Origin: Saccoglossus kowalevskii | Lineage: Eukaryota; Hemichordata; Enteropneusta; Harrimaniidae | NCBI RefSeq assembly: GCF_000003605.2 | Contig: NW_003135335.1 | Location: 551,703 to 587,156, forward strand | Length of the DNA stretch: 35,454 bases | Direction of reading: 5' to 3' | Notes under the pieces: generated by a model | Seen by the model: only the letters and a program-made list of their open reading frames with translations | Database searches by the model: none | Told to the model about the DNA's origin: nothing | Translations under genes and position numbers: made by a program | In this document: piece after piece, positions 20,040 through 32,780 of the stretch | Layout: every line of letters begins with the position of its first letter | Numbering within the stretch: the stretch's first letter is position 1

Positions 20040-22900
20040 CACCCGGGGTGATGAGCCCTATTGTTACCACCACACGCGCCTCACTCCTGCCACACGCGAC
20101 ACCGATTGGCACATCGACGGAGATAAAGGCGCAAAGCTTGGCGCCGCATTCGCTAACTGCTCCATCATCAGATGACTTTTGTGAGCCCTGATTGAAGACA
20201 ATTGACGCGTGCGCTCAACAGGTTGGTTTCTATGCATACGCGGAGGGGCATACACGAGCAAAAAAATCTATTCACACTTACGATCGCTTTTTTTTGTGTG
20301 TGTGGCCATTTTTTCCCGCAACTTTGAGGGAATCTCGCCTAAGGTGTGAAAAGGGTATTTCGCAAATAGGGAAATGGAGCCGTTGCGTTTCTGAAGCATG
20401 CCTAGATAAAGAACATTGTATACTGCAATTGGAACTATGCTGTGTATTAGCATGAGGTGTTACCACCCACCATTGTCATGGTTTCGCAGCTACGCGACCT
20501 AAAAGTTTCTGTGATTTTTAAAGATTCCGATATTCGTGGTTATTGGTAGTAAGGCGGATTATTTTTTTTTTAAACACGAATAGTTCGCCTTGTACACAAA
20601 GCTAAAACGCAGATGTATTGGTCCGTTCATTCATTTAGTAAACTCGGTTCACGATGTCATGCTTCCCGGGTTTTGTGCCTCCGAGGTAGATGGAGTGAAA
20701 GACATTTGGCATTTGCATATTCCAGTAATTGCCAGGATACAGTTTTTGTTGCTCACCGGTTAGTTTCATGCTTAGGTGGACACTACAAAGTGGCATAGAA
20801 TACTCCCCATCTTAACCACGCACTAACTGAAAGATCTGCCAGAGCTCACGTTATTCTCTTTATTTATTGTATATTACTTTTTTGTGTTTTTATTTCTGGC
20901 GATAGGCTTTAATTGCGATAAAAAATATCAGTTCCAGCTTTCTTTTATTGTTGTGGGCGTTATGTCTGATCTATCGATGACCGGTCTATCACGTCTAAGT
21001 CTGTAAAATGAAGAAGAAAAAAACATAATAGTGATGTAACGCCATTTCTTCTCGCTTTGTGGGCTAGCAACACCTTTAAACGCGCACGTTTTCGAGTTCG
21101 GAAGTTGCTCATTAGCGTCTGTCACCGGTTAACAGACATGACACCGGGTCGAGTAACACACAGTTCAGTTTGACACAGTGCCACTACATTCGAAATTATG
21201 GCATCGTCCGATGTTGTTTTATTCCCTGACATACACGATATCTTCTGGCGTTTCAGTGTGAATGATGAATACACTCCCAAAGCCAGAAGGATCACGGCTA
21301 CTAGTAGCCGAGAGCTGTCACTGAAATAATTCAGGTTTAGTTGTGCATCCCTGAAGAGCCGGCCGCCACGCATGGCTGGATCTGTTAAGACCGTATATTT
21401 TAATCTATTGCACAAACACATACGCACAATATATAACACAGATTACATGTAAGCGGCCTTGAAACAAGGTCTAGACGTAATAGGTACTATCGGGTTGCTT
21501 GCACCTTTTACCTCCATGCTTGCACCGACAAAAGCGGAGGGAAACCCTTCCACACAAGCCGCGCGAACGAGATTTTTCACCTTTGTTGGCCACACACATT
21601 TAAAACAAATGTCACACACCTCGGCTTTAGTAGACACACACCGAGGAGGTTTATATAATACATTATATATATGACAGACATTAATCTATATGGAACGCGA
21701 AAAGAAAGAGAGAGCGCCTGTCAACAACGCCAGTGCCGTTTACCCCATCATTTGCCTATTAATAAACGTTATAGGAGTCAGTTTACCGCACAACACGTGT
21801 CGGCTACGTTAAGTTGTATTATATCGTTTCATCGTTGCTCCAAATGTGGCGGTGAATATACACAACCTACGAAGCAATTATGACATCAGACAAAGGATAG
21901 AATTGGATTCGACCAAATATTGAAGACATTCAATTTCATTTATTTACCCTACAAAAGGCGCGCGGCACAGACAGCCGTGGAATACATGCAACTTTCACAC
22001 AGTAAAGTTTTCCCTCTCCAATCACGTATACTCTTCAGATCTTTTCACCTACTCGTAACTATACTTCGCACAATTGGTATAGACGGACCAGCATTTCAAC
22101 CAATGCCAGGTCTCATGTGTTGCACTCCTATATTTGTTGAAAATCGTCATGTTTTACTTTTTTTTTCTTATTCCAATAAATCATTTCATTCGTGTGATTT
22201 CTTTGTGAACATATTTTACCTAGTACGGGTCTTGCAGTAGAAATTCTTTAATTTTACGAGACATACAAGAATAGTATAGAGGTCTATGAAAAAAGAAAGA
22301 ACACAGTCAAATTGTGACTTATACCAACGTCTGGTTTGTACTAAGAGAGAGAGGGGGGATATTTTTTTTACTTTTTAAGCCTGTTTATGCCTTTGCATAG
22401 TTAGATGGTCATCCAAATCTCGTTATAACTTTCTAGAGGGACTGAACGGCGCAAGAAAAATCACATCACAACCTTGCCGGCAACACGTACAGCGTCAGTT
22501 TCACCCCAACTGTCACGTGACTGTGGAACTTAAAAATATAACAAATTTCCTGGTACCAGCTCTCCTCGGAATTGAAACTAATTGGGGAAAAATATTTGTT
22601 TTGAAATTATATCTGGACTAGTAACAGCCGCGAGTACACAGAGTTAGTACACCAATAATTAACTTGCAATGTTTACGCGTTTGGCGGTGTTAAATAAACT
22701 CATTAGGCAGCGTTTCTCCCGCATCAACAAAACTTCCAATGTTTGGCTAATTAATCTACACGACAATGTCAAAAACCTCGATGAATAAAAAAAGAAAGTA
22801 CATAAAGTTTATATCTATTTATAAACCAAGAACGGATTCGGGTAGTATTTCCCGTTTGGTGTGTTTTGTTTCATTTGAACTTGGGCGATTATCGGGATTG
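20040..22900. other. non-coding DNA upstream of gcm, likely to hold its regulatory DNA
   Basis: No gene is recognised. Several 60-100 codon frames overlap on both strands without domain similarity. Proximity to the gcm promoter makes this the natural place for cis-regulatory elements, but I could not identify a convincing cluster of sites. Confidence 0.35.
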
Positions 22901-22902
22901 GG

Positions 22903-23109
22903 ATGATCATTTATCGTCGAACTACGAGAGACACATATACGGAATCGCAACTGCAAATGGCAATGGGATCTTTATACGGCGCTATGCACGTGGAATTTGT
23001 GCTCGTACTTTTGGGTTTGTTGTTTCCCGAAACTGATGTATATGTCATTTCTTTATTTGACATAAATTATCTTTCGCTTACACAACTTTCCAATCGAAGT
23101 ATAATTTGA
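22903..23109 (+). pseudogene. possible decayed Pipsqueak-type HTH fragment from a pogo-like transposase
   Basis: The frame begins MIIYRRTTRDTYTESQLQMA, followed by a G-A-M turn and LLFPETDV. The TRDTYTESQLQ.A pattern resembles the first helix of Pipsqueak HTH domains of pogo/Jerky-type proteins, and FPET could be the degraded VPxxT of the recognition helix. The rest does not fit and the frame ends at 69 codons. Tentative. Confidence 0.25.
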
Positions 23110-25273
23110 TAAATATACCCATACAAATCCCCAGATTTGAGTTCCCATTGTAATTTGTATAGGTTATTAAAACAGCATAGTTTGTAATGAGGAACAAATT
23201 CGACCAATTTAAAATAAACGATAATAACGTTTGATAACAAATTTTGCAGATTTAAGATTTGATTGTCTAATTATCTTGACATTACGTTGTTGCAGCCCAT
23301 CCTTCTACTCTAGGCTAAAGCCGCATATCAGACTCGGAGTGTATATCTGTTACCCGAAAACCCACACGACTGGGTGACTTTGTGATCTAACTTTACATAA
23401 TATAAAATGGTTCGTTCTCTGTCATTGCCGTTTTATCGGTTCAGAAGTAGGTGGCCCTTATCGTAGAGACGTACAGCTGCACGCGTCGTAATTAACAACT
23501 CTAATGACTCAGTACGGTGAGCCCGCTGCCCCAAGGCTAAATTAGGAACGAACGACGTCTTTCGAGCATGCGCAATCGCGACATACAACAGTACTCCATA
23601 GCCAGTGCCGGCGTCGACCATAAGACATCTGGAACCTACATATACTAAATGTCGGGCGAAAATAAATGCTGAAAACAAACTTATTCCCATTACATGTCAA
23701 TGTTTAAAGTTGCGCTCTGAAGATTTCATAAAGATTTATTGAGATATTGGGACTATTATGTGAAATTTAATGGTATGTGCATTGCCAGAACAAAACTAAA
23801 CGATTACTAACGTTCACATACGTTCACAAATTTAGACCACTAAACAATATAATAGTCCCACGACTCCAATAAAGCTATATGAATGCTTTAAGAGTTGAAG
23901 GATGGGTCCGTGGGATGCACTGTAACACTTCTACTCGATAAAGTATGAGTCACATGTGACGGAGTAAATCAGTTTTACTTGACAAATCAACAAAGCAATA
24001 TTCTTCAGAAGGAAGTGTATTATATTCTTCTGTAGTTGATAATATAACGGAAACGAGACCTTGGCGAGCAACCTGTGATATTTCAACTTGAAATAAACCA
24101 ACTTTTATTTACTGGTGTCGATTACCGGGGCGCAGGGCCTTTTTGCGCGTGTAAGAAGCTACTCGGCACGTGACTCGCATTGCGATAATGAATGGCCTAG
24201 CAAGGGAGATACAAGACGAGATGAAAGAATGTCACTTGTTCAAAACTTGGGTTTTCAACACATAACTGGCCGAGACAAAAAAAACAGTATTTCTAAAAAC
24301 AATGATTACAACCAATGAATGGGCCCCAACAATGGAATCCGTTAACGGGAGGGACGCGTCAGATTGCGGCCACGTGCCGTGAGTGTCACGAATCAGCAGA
24401 ACAATACTCTATAGGTAACAAGCTTCGATGGAAAGTGTGCCAGGTGACTATAATAATGAGGTCTCTTGTTCACTGCCGGAATTTGTTATTACAAACTAAG
24501 ATTGGAATGTGGGTACTTTGTTCTACGCGTGCGTCACCTCTCGCCACTGTTTTATTCCCGCGCCATTGTCATTGGCGATGAAAATAACAAAAAAAAAAGT
24601 ATTCGATTTTGACGTTGGACGACACATAGATCTTAGATGCATAATATATATTATGTTTATACGTATTATCAACCATTCTATGTAAGAATTTAGACATATA
24701 TTCATCAGTAAAGCGGAGGTGGAGGTACTATCGAACAGACCTATTCAGCTTCCTAAATAACAATAATGATTATAAGCCGGGAAAATCAGGGTAGATTTTA
24801 GGAGAATACACATACACGTCCATGATGCCTAAATGAAGCGATCTGAGATAATCTGCGATAATTTGAGATCTGCGATCTGTAACATTCGATACTTTCTTCG
24901 AGTATACGGTGGACAAGGCAATAAACCATAACGGGGTGTTGAACTTTTGCTTTAAAGCTAGGAAAGTTGGCCCAAACAAAATGATGTTTTTCTGAACGAG
25001 TTTAAATATTGCGCAGGCGGGGTTCAATAGTGAAATACTGTGCAATTTAAGAGTAGGGTGTGTGGACATTCTTTTGGTTTTCATTCTTATGATTCAGTTA
25101 TTTCTTTGTTGCCTGGCGTCATATGTGAGTGGATGAGCACGACTGTCGACATGCGCAAAAGTGTGCGCAGACGCCAACAACGGAAGGGTTAGCGTATGCT
25201 TTTACAATGTAATTTAATTCGTTTGGCTTACCAATAGATATGTTATGTGAATGTAACTGAACAACGCCCGCAG
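23110..25273. other. non-coding DNA, nothing firmly recognised
   Basis: Includes a GATA-rich stretch at about 24838-24880 (several AGATAA/CGATAA/GATCTG words). Otherwise ordinary AT-rich sequence. Confidence 0.35.
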
Positions 25274-25436
25274 TTAAAGAGGAAACTTCCAAGCCCGGGG
25301 ATTGCACCAAAGAATCATGGGACACCATTGTTTATGCTGTTTACAAAGTTAATCTATCTTTTGTTATCCATTGTAATTTTAATCCAGAAAGTAAATTTGT
25401 TGTGAGATTAGGCTTAACTAACATGCATACTCTTTA
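25274..25436 (-). repeat. second TTAA-flanked MITE family, copy 2
   Basis: Inverted relative to 13295-13462. The shared core includes gattgcaccaaagaatcatgg and gttgtgagattaggcttaac. TTAA is intact on the left and TTAC on the right. The right end after ggcttaact has diverged, and the central hairpin seen in copy 1 is missing. Confidence 0.65.
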
Positions 25437-25820
25437 CTTTTCCAGTCTTTAGTTCGCATGAGACATGTCCAACCTGTCTCACTACTATTCTAAAGTTATT
25501 TTCTATTTATGTTAAAGTAAACAGAACGCCCAGTTAATATCTTGTAATCTGTGATTTACTGCACATGGGTCGGACTTGATTATTTGCTCATCGAAACTAT
25601 TTTTCGATCCCTATTCCATTTGTATTTTTCATATATATTGTTGACTGCGTGTTGTTAAGACTTATTTTTTTTATGGAATAACTGAACATCTTAAAAAAAA
25701 TACATGGGAATGAGCAATAAGTTCGACAGTCTTGGCCATTCAAATAATCAGTTGGGAACTACAGCGGTCAGCGTGCCAAACTTTGGCAATTCCTGCGAGA
25801 GCCCATCACATTTATTCAAA

Positions 25821-26114
25821 ACGTTCCACGTTGCTAAGACGCGCACCACTGTACCATGTATTTCTATGGGCTCTGTGCGAGCCGGTGTGAAACGCCGGTG
25901 AAAATAGCTAAATAGCGAAGAAAACAACACAAATTCAACTTTGAAGTAATCCTGGACAACCAAATTTATATATGTTACACACGCAGGGGTGATCTTATTA
26001 CACTGTTCAGAGGAGTCTCAACAATCATCCCAAAGTACCGTTTTCTGCGAGTTTTCGGCCTTTGTTTTCACCTTGATGGTTGCCAGGCGGTGCCAAATAC
26101 CCGAATGTCCGCCA
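25821..26114 (+). repeat. 300-bp dispersed repeat, copy B
   Basis: Same orientation as copy A at 15031, with substitutions and small gaps throughout, so the duplication is not recent. Confidence 0.75.
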
Positions 26115-26701
26115 GTCTCACTGGTGCCTGCCAACCATTGGCCGCTGCGCTGACGATAAAACGAACTCACTTGTCCAAAGTATTTACCATCATTGGCGAG
26201 ATTTTATTTCGCTGGTTCAATTTCGCTTCCTGCTCATGAAATAACATCCCTCATTGCACACCTCTGATATAACATTGTTTTACTTGCTCCATATTTTGTG
26301 TCTCGTGGCAGGGTTTTTGTGACCCACAAGTTTTTTTGTGACATTGGTATGGGGTTTTATAGTGGAACACAACTAATCCTCAGTTTCCAAAGGGTTCAAT
26401 AACAATCGGGGTTTAAAAAAAATGTTCGGTTATCATATGCTGAGCTTTTTGGCAAAGGTCAACGCACTTGTTCATGTACTTATTTCGGCTTGGCTTGACA
26501 GCTGAACATATCAAACCACATTATTATACCCAGAATGCAGCTGCACTCGAGTCTTCATATGCTTCTGGTTTCCAGCTTGGAAGTAAATGCGACATCCCTT
26601 TTGATTCAGACTTGAGGACGCCGAGATGTTGGTAAATAAATCTCGATTATTCGCATCGTGCTGGGTACTTGGAATAACACTCGAGTTAAAATTGCTCGAA
26701 C

Positions 26702-26802
<101 letters not shown>

Positions 26803-27137
26803 GAACATATATGAACAGTTTAACTATAGAACACTATACCCTCGTCACTGAGAGTATTTTCTTCAAATATATACTTAGCTAAGTTCCTCAGTAGTAGTAT
26901 TATAGACTCACATTTCAAGGTTGTAAATCTACAATACTAATTTGGAATCAAAGCAAAGATAATGGGACAAATAATGCGAGCCTATGGCACCTTGAAAATA
27001 ACACAAAGCTTATAAGCACAACCTGTAAGTTGGTGATAGCCTCGTCATGTAAAACATTACGACGTTTTAATATAAACGTCGAACATACGGGTATCACTTG
27101 TTGGGACACTGACGTAAAGTTGTCTCAGGTTATGAAA

Positions 27138-27270
27138 TTAAAGCGCGGTGGTCGTCGCGCAGCGCGTGTTCGAATTTCATGTGAATAAACAATGTATTTT
27201 ACACGCGTTGTATACGTGGCAATGAGTCCCATATCGAACAGGACGCGGCGCGACGACCGCCGCCCTTTAA
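27138..27270 (+). repeat. TTAA-flanked MITE, copy 3
   Basis: A 125-bp element (27142-27266) with perfect TTAA on both sides and the best-preserved ends: AGCGCGGTGGTCGTCGCGC and its near-inverse GCGCGACGACCGCCGCCCT. This copy defines the family. Confidence 0.8.
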
Positions 27271-29526
27271 CTTTCTACATAGTTTCCACCCGTTGTGTAT
27301 AATACTTTCAGTGACGTTTTTGTTTGTATCCCTTGTCGACACTGGACAAGCAAAACATACTCGTCTCCAGCGTTTATAGCCGTGGTTATTTTCGCAAAGG
27401 GCAAAGTTATATGGATGAATATATGTACTTGATTCGACGCATGAAAGCGCGCGTCCAAGGCAGAATCAGTTATCGTGAATATTCACCAGGAACAGAGTTA
27501 CTGTGACTGTATAAATAGTATAAATGCCATTTTTTCTGTGTTTCTTGTGTTCACTGGTTTATTTCACGCAACATTGGAGCGTTACATCAAACAGTTTTTC
27601 ATTTCTTTCTTCATAGAGGTGGCATTTTTTTTATTTGAAACGCCCGGCGGTGATATTGCCCGCGGCGTATTTAGAAGAGCGCATTTAGTAACGCGGACTC
27701 ACCCCACACAATAAACTGTTGATTGTCATTGTAAAAGCGCGCCTCGCAACTGAACATACCCGTCCCTGTTACCCAGTCAATATGCATATTGAATAGAAAT
27801 AATGGATTCGGGCGTATATTTTGCAAATCGGGGTGAAGCCAAAGTCAAAAAAGCATTCTCGGAAATGCTTCCAGTTTCAAGGGCAGGTCTTGTGGGTATA
27901 CAGTATTTTACTTGACTTAAATAATATGTATGTTTACTGTACACTCATCGTAACGCCTCACATTGCCACAAAACATAACTTCGAACGGCTTTCTTGCTGT
28001 GGTTGAATGGACTAACATGGAGGAGGGCCATTATAGGGTACGTGGCGCGTGCCGCGTTATTGTTTACCCGTGAGTACATTTGTTGTTGCTTTGTTCACTT
28101 TCGGAATCACGGATCACTCTGCTTTTCGTGCCCGTAATATACCCTGGATAAGAAACACCGGGGCGAGGCAATCATTGAAGTTATACTTAATTTCAAAGAA
28201 TATACATTAATGAAATGAATATAAAAGATGTAGTCCTTGTTTGAATTAGATGAGATGAGATGTTGTTCAGCACGTATTTACTGTTTGGTGTTGAGATAAC
28301 GGTTAAACTGGGTACCATTACTCAAACCACAACACCGTGGAGGGACTGTGCTCAAACGTACCATTTCCCCATTATTGGCCTAGCGGGTATCTCCGGTGTA
28401 GCAAAGTGACGATAACTTACACCGAACTACGGTGTTTTACAGTGTCAAGATCTGAATTACAAATATACTTGTATTTGTCTGCAATTTCAAGCACATAAAT
28501 TGATTCTCAAATTTTGCGAATGTGAGACACTTTATTCGTACAGTGTTCCCAATTAATAGCGGAATTAAACCACCGCATGAAGAGTTCATTTGGCGGTCAA
28601 TTAATTCGAGGGAGTACTTAGCGAAACCGGTGGTTTGTAATCTTGAAACCTACCCTTTCAGCTTATGTTGCGGTTACTTGAGCTAGTCTGGCAGCTGACA
28701 AGTTCAGTTGACGTCCAATTACGAATGTCGAGCAGGCGCAAATGTTATGAGACACTATACGTGGCTTCAAAAGACCATGAAACGTGATGTGCTTATAGAA
28801 TGTGCCAGACAACTGCTTCGGGGATTGCTTCTCGCTCCTAGATGGTCGGAATTGTCCAAGCTGTCAATACCAGTGATTAATGATATGCTATATCAATAGA
28901 GTGAGCGTTTACACTGCTTTTGTGTTAAAATAAACCTTCATTCGATCTAAGTTCATTTAATTGTAATTTAGCGGAATCAATGTAAATGTCCCACAATGAC
29001 CATGTCGTACTGTGCATACACTGCAGTCTCTATGTGCTCAGGTTCGCGGAGCACACGTTGCGGAGAAAGGTCGGATGAGTTCGCGATGTGTGGTTTTTCA
29101 ACTATCCCCTTGTATTCGGGAAGACCAGCGCTAAATCACTGTGCATTTCATACACAAACATCCATCCATCTCGACCAATTTTTAATTCAATTTTTGTGTG
29201 TTTTTCTTCTTTCTTTTTTTTACTGCTCAAACCGTCGTGCTCATCCATTTATTTTCTTCCATGCACAGGGTGTCCACTGGGTACTTGACATCTTGGGGTT
29301 AGTCTAGGGAGCCTCCTACGTCACCTCGCTTCGCTGATTCCGTAAACCACCTGTTGGTCGGACAAGTCCAGCGCCATTCTTTGAAGAATTTCAGAAGCAG
29401 TGTCTCTTTTGTTCTCGTCCCGGAGCATTTGTTTTTATTTCAGTGATCTGTTTGCAGGCCGACCATTTGCCGTTCACCCTGTCGGTCAGGATAAATAAGT
29501 CCGGACTATATTAGACGAGATGTTAT
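27271..29526. other. non-coding DNA between the MITE and the tandem array
   Basis: No recognisable gene. Short frames at 27324-27506, 27821-28006 and 28708-28899 have no family resemblance. A (T)n-rich pyrimidine tract lies near 29205-29222. Confidence 0.35.
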
Positions 29527-30563
29527 GTGTTCAACGATTAGAGACATTACACGTAAAACACCTCGATTTAGAGACATTGCACGTACAACATATCGGTTTA
29601 GAGACATTACACGTAAAACATATCGGTTTAGAGACATTACATGCAAAACACCTCGGTTTAGAGACATTACACGTACAACATATCGGTTTAGAGACATTAC
29701 ACGTAAAACATATCGGTTTAGAGACATTACATGCAAAACACCTCGGTTTAGAGACATTACACGTAAAACACCTCGGTTTAGAGACATTACACGTAAAACA
29801 TATCGGTTTAGAGACATTACATGCAAAACACCTCGATTTAGAGACATTACACGTAAAACACCTCGGTTTAGAGACATTACACGTAAAACATATCGGTTTA
29901 GAGACATTACATGCAAAACACCTCGGTTTAGAGACATTACACGTAAAACATATCGGTTTAGAGACATTACATGCAAAACACCTCGGTTTAGAGACATTGC
30001 ACGTGAAACATATCGGTTTAGAGACATTACACGTGAAACATATCGGTTTAGAGACATTACACGTAAAACACCTCGGTTTTGAGACATTGCATATGAAACA
30101 CCTCGGTTTAGAGACATTACATGCAAAACACCTCGGTTTAGAGACATTACACGTAAAACACCTCGGTTTAGAGACATTGCACGTGACACCTCGGTTTAGA
30201 CACATTGCACGTGAAACATAACGGTTTAGAGACATTACACGTAAAACACCTCGGCTTAGAGACATTAATGCCACGTGAAACATAACGGTTTAGAGACATT
30301 GCACGTACAACATATCGGTTTAGAGACATTACACGTAAAACACCTCGGTTTAGATACATTGCACGTGAAACATAACGGTTTAGATACACTACACGTAAAA
30401 CACCTCGGTTTAGAGACATTGCACGTAAAACATATCGGTTTAGAGACATTACACGTAAAACACCTCGGTTTAGAGACATTGCACGTAAAACATATCGGTT
30501 TAGAGACATTACACGTAAAACACCTCGGTTTAGATACATTGCACGTGAAACACCTCGGTTTAG
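29527..30563. repeat. 30-bp tandem array, family A (about 34 units)
   Basis: The unit is ACGTAAAACACCTCGGTTTA followed by GAGACATTAC. Variants alternate CCTCGG/TATCGG and ACGTAA/ATGCAA, and an ordered 90-bp trimer recurs. Indels near 30186 and 30264 break the register. All frames stay open for long stretches only because 30 is a multiple of 3. Confidence 0.97.
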
Positions 30564-32780
30564 ATACGTGACATGTGCAACACTTCGATTCAGATACGTG
30601 ACATGTGCAACACCTCAGTTCAGATACGTGACATGTGCAACACCTCAGTTCAGATACGTGACATGTGCAACACCTCAGTTCAGATGCGTGACATGTGCAA
30701 CACCTCAGTTCAGAGACGTGACATGTGCAACATCTCAGTTCAGATACGTGACATGTGCAACACCTCACTCAGATACGTGACATGTGCAACACCTCGGTTC
30801 ATATACGTGACATGTGCAACACCTCGGTTCAGATACATGACATGTACAACACCTCGGTTCAGATACGTGACATGTTCAACACTTTGGTTCAGATACGTGA
30901 CATGTGCAAAACCTCGGCTCAGAGACATGACTTGTGCAACAACTCAGTTCAGATACGTGACATGTGCAACACCTCGGTTCAGATACGTGACATGTGCAAC
31001 ACTTCGGTTCAGATACGTTACATGTGCAAGACCTCGGCTCAGAGACTTGACATGTGCAACAACTCGGTTCAGATACGTGACATGTGCAACACCTCGGTTC
31101 AGATATGTGACATGTGCAACAACTCGGTTCAGATATGTGACACGTGCAACATATCGGCTCAGAGACGTGACATGTGAAACAACTCGGTTCAGATATGTGA
31201 CATGTGCAACACCTCAGTTCAGAGACGTGACATGTGCAACAACTCGGTTCAGATATGTTACATGTGCAACACCTCAGTTCAGAGTGTGACATGTGCAACA
31301 ACTGGGTTCATATATGTGACATGTACAACACTTCGGTTAAGAGACATGACATGTGCAACACCTCAGTTCAGATACGTGACATGTGCAACACCTCAGTTCA
31401 GATACGTGACATGTGCAAGACCTCATTCAGATACGTGACATGTGCAACACCTCGGCTCAGAGACATGACATGTACAACACCTCGGTTCAGATACGTGACA
31501 TGTGCAACACTTTGGTTCAGATATGTGACATGTGCAATACCTCGGCCCAGAGACATGACATGTGCAACAACTCGGTTCAGATACGTGACATGTGCAACAA
31601 CTCGGTTCAGATACGTGACATGTGCAACAACTGGGTTCATATATGTGACATGTGCAACACTTCGGTTCAGATATGTGACATGTACAACACTTCGGTTAAG
31701 AGACATGGCATGTGCAACACCTCAGTTCAGATACGTGACATGTGCAACACCTCAGTTCAGATACGTGACATGTGCAACACCTCATTCAGATACGTGACAT
31801 GTGTAAGACCTCGGCTCAGAGACATGACATGTACAACACCTCGGTTCAGATACGTGACATGTGCAACACTTTGGTTCAGATATGTGACATGTGCAATACC
31901 TCGGCTCAGAGACATGACATGTGCAACAACTCGGTTCAGATACGTGACATGTGCAACAACTTGGTTCAGATACGTGACATGTGCAACAACTCAGTTCAGA
32001 TGCGTGACATGTGCAACATCTCGGCTCAGATATGTGACATGTGCAAGACCTCGGTTCAGATATGTGACATGTGCAACAACTCGGTTCAGATATGTGACAT
32101 GTGCAACATCTCGGCTCAGAGACGTGACATGTGCAACAACTCGGTTCAGATACGTGACATGTGCAACAACTCGGTTCAGATACGTGACATGTGCAACAAC
32201 TCGGTTCAGATACGTGACATGTGCAACAACTGGGTTCATATATGTGACATGTGCAACACCTCGGTTCAGATATGTGACATGTACAACACTTTGGTTAAGA
32301 GACATGCCATTTGCAACATCTCGGCTCAAATATGTGACATGTGCAACAATTCGGTTCAGATACGTGAGATGTACAATACCTCGGTTCAAATATATGACAT
32401 GTGCAACACTTCGGTTAAGAGACATGCCATTTGCAACATCTCGGCTCAAATATGTGACATGTGCAACAACTCGGTTCAGATATGTGACATGTGCAACACT
32501 TCGGTTCAGATATGTGACATGTACAACAACTCGGTTCAGATATGTGACATGTGCAACATCTCAGTTCAGATACGTGACATGTGCAACACCTCGGTTCAGA
32601 TATGTGACATGTGCAACAACTCGATTCAGATACATGATATGTGCAACATCTCGGCTCAGATATGTGACATGTGCAACACCTCGGTTCAGATACATGACAT
32701 GTACAACACCTCGGGCCAGAGCCGTGACATGTACAACACCTCGGTTAAGAGATGTTACGTTCACAAACACTTCGTACCCG
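30564..32780. repeat. 30-bp tandem array, family B (about 73 units)
   Basis: The unit is ACATGTGCAACACCTCGGTT followed by CAGATACGTG, homologous to family A and continuous with it at about 30560. It shows segmental duplications: a block marked by a 29-bp unit (CCTCATTCAG or CCTCACTCAG) recurs at 30762, 31421 and 31780, and a 120-bp block at about 32293 and 32413. The last units decay near 32740-32780. Confidence 0.97.

Noticed and set aside
24838-24880. GATA-site cluster as a gcm enhancer
   Set aside because: The words are partly produced by a local near-tandem repeat (gataatctgcgataatttgag), and AT-rich DNA gives many GATA words.
14997-25963. Similar short minus-strand peptides (VRVLATWNVL) at 15.0 and 25.8 kb as a gene family
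   Set aside because: The similarity comes from the shared 300-bp dispersed repeat; neither frame has coding support.
29527-32780. CRISPR-like array
   Set aside because: Units abut directly with no unique spacers, and the DNA is eukaryotic.
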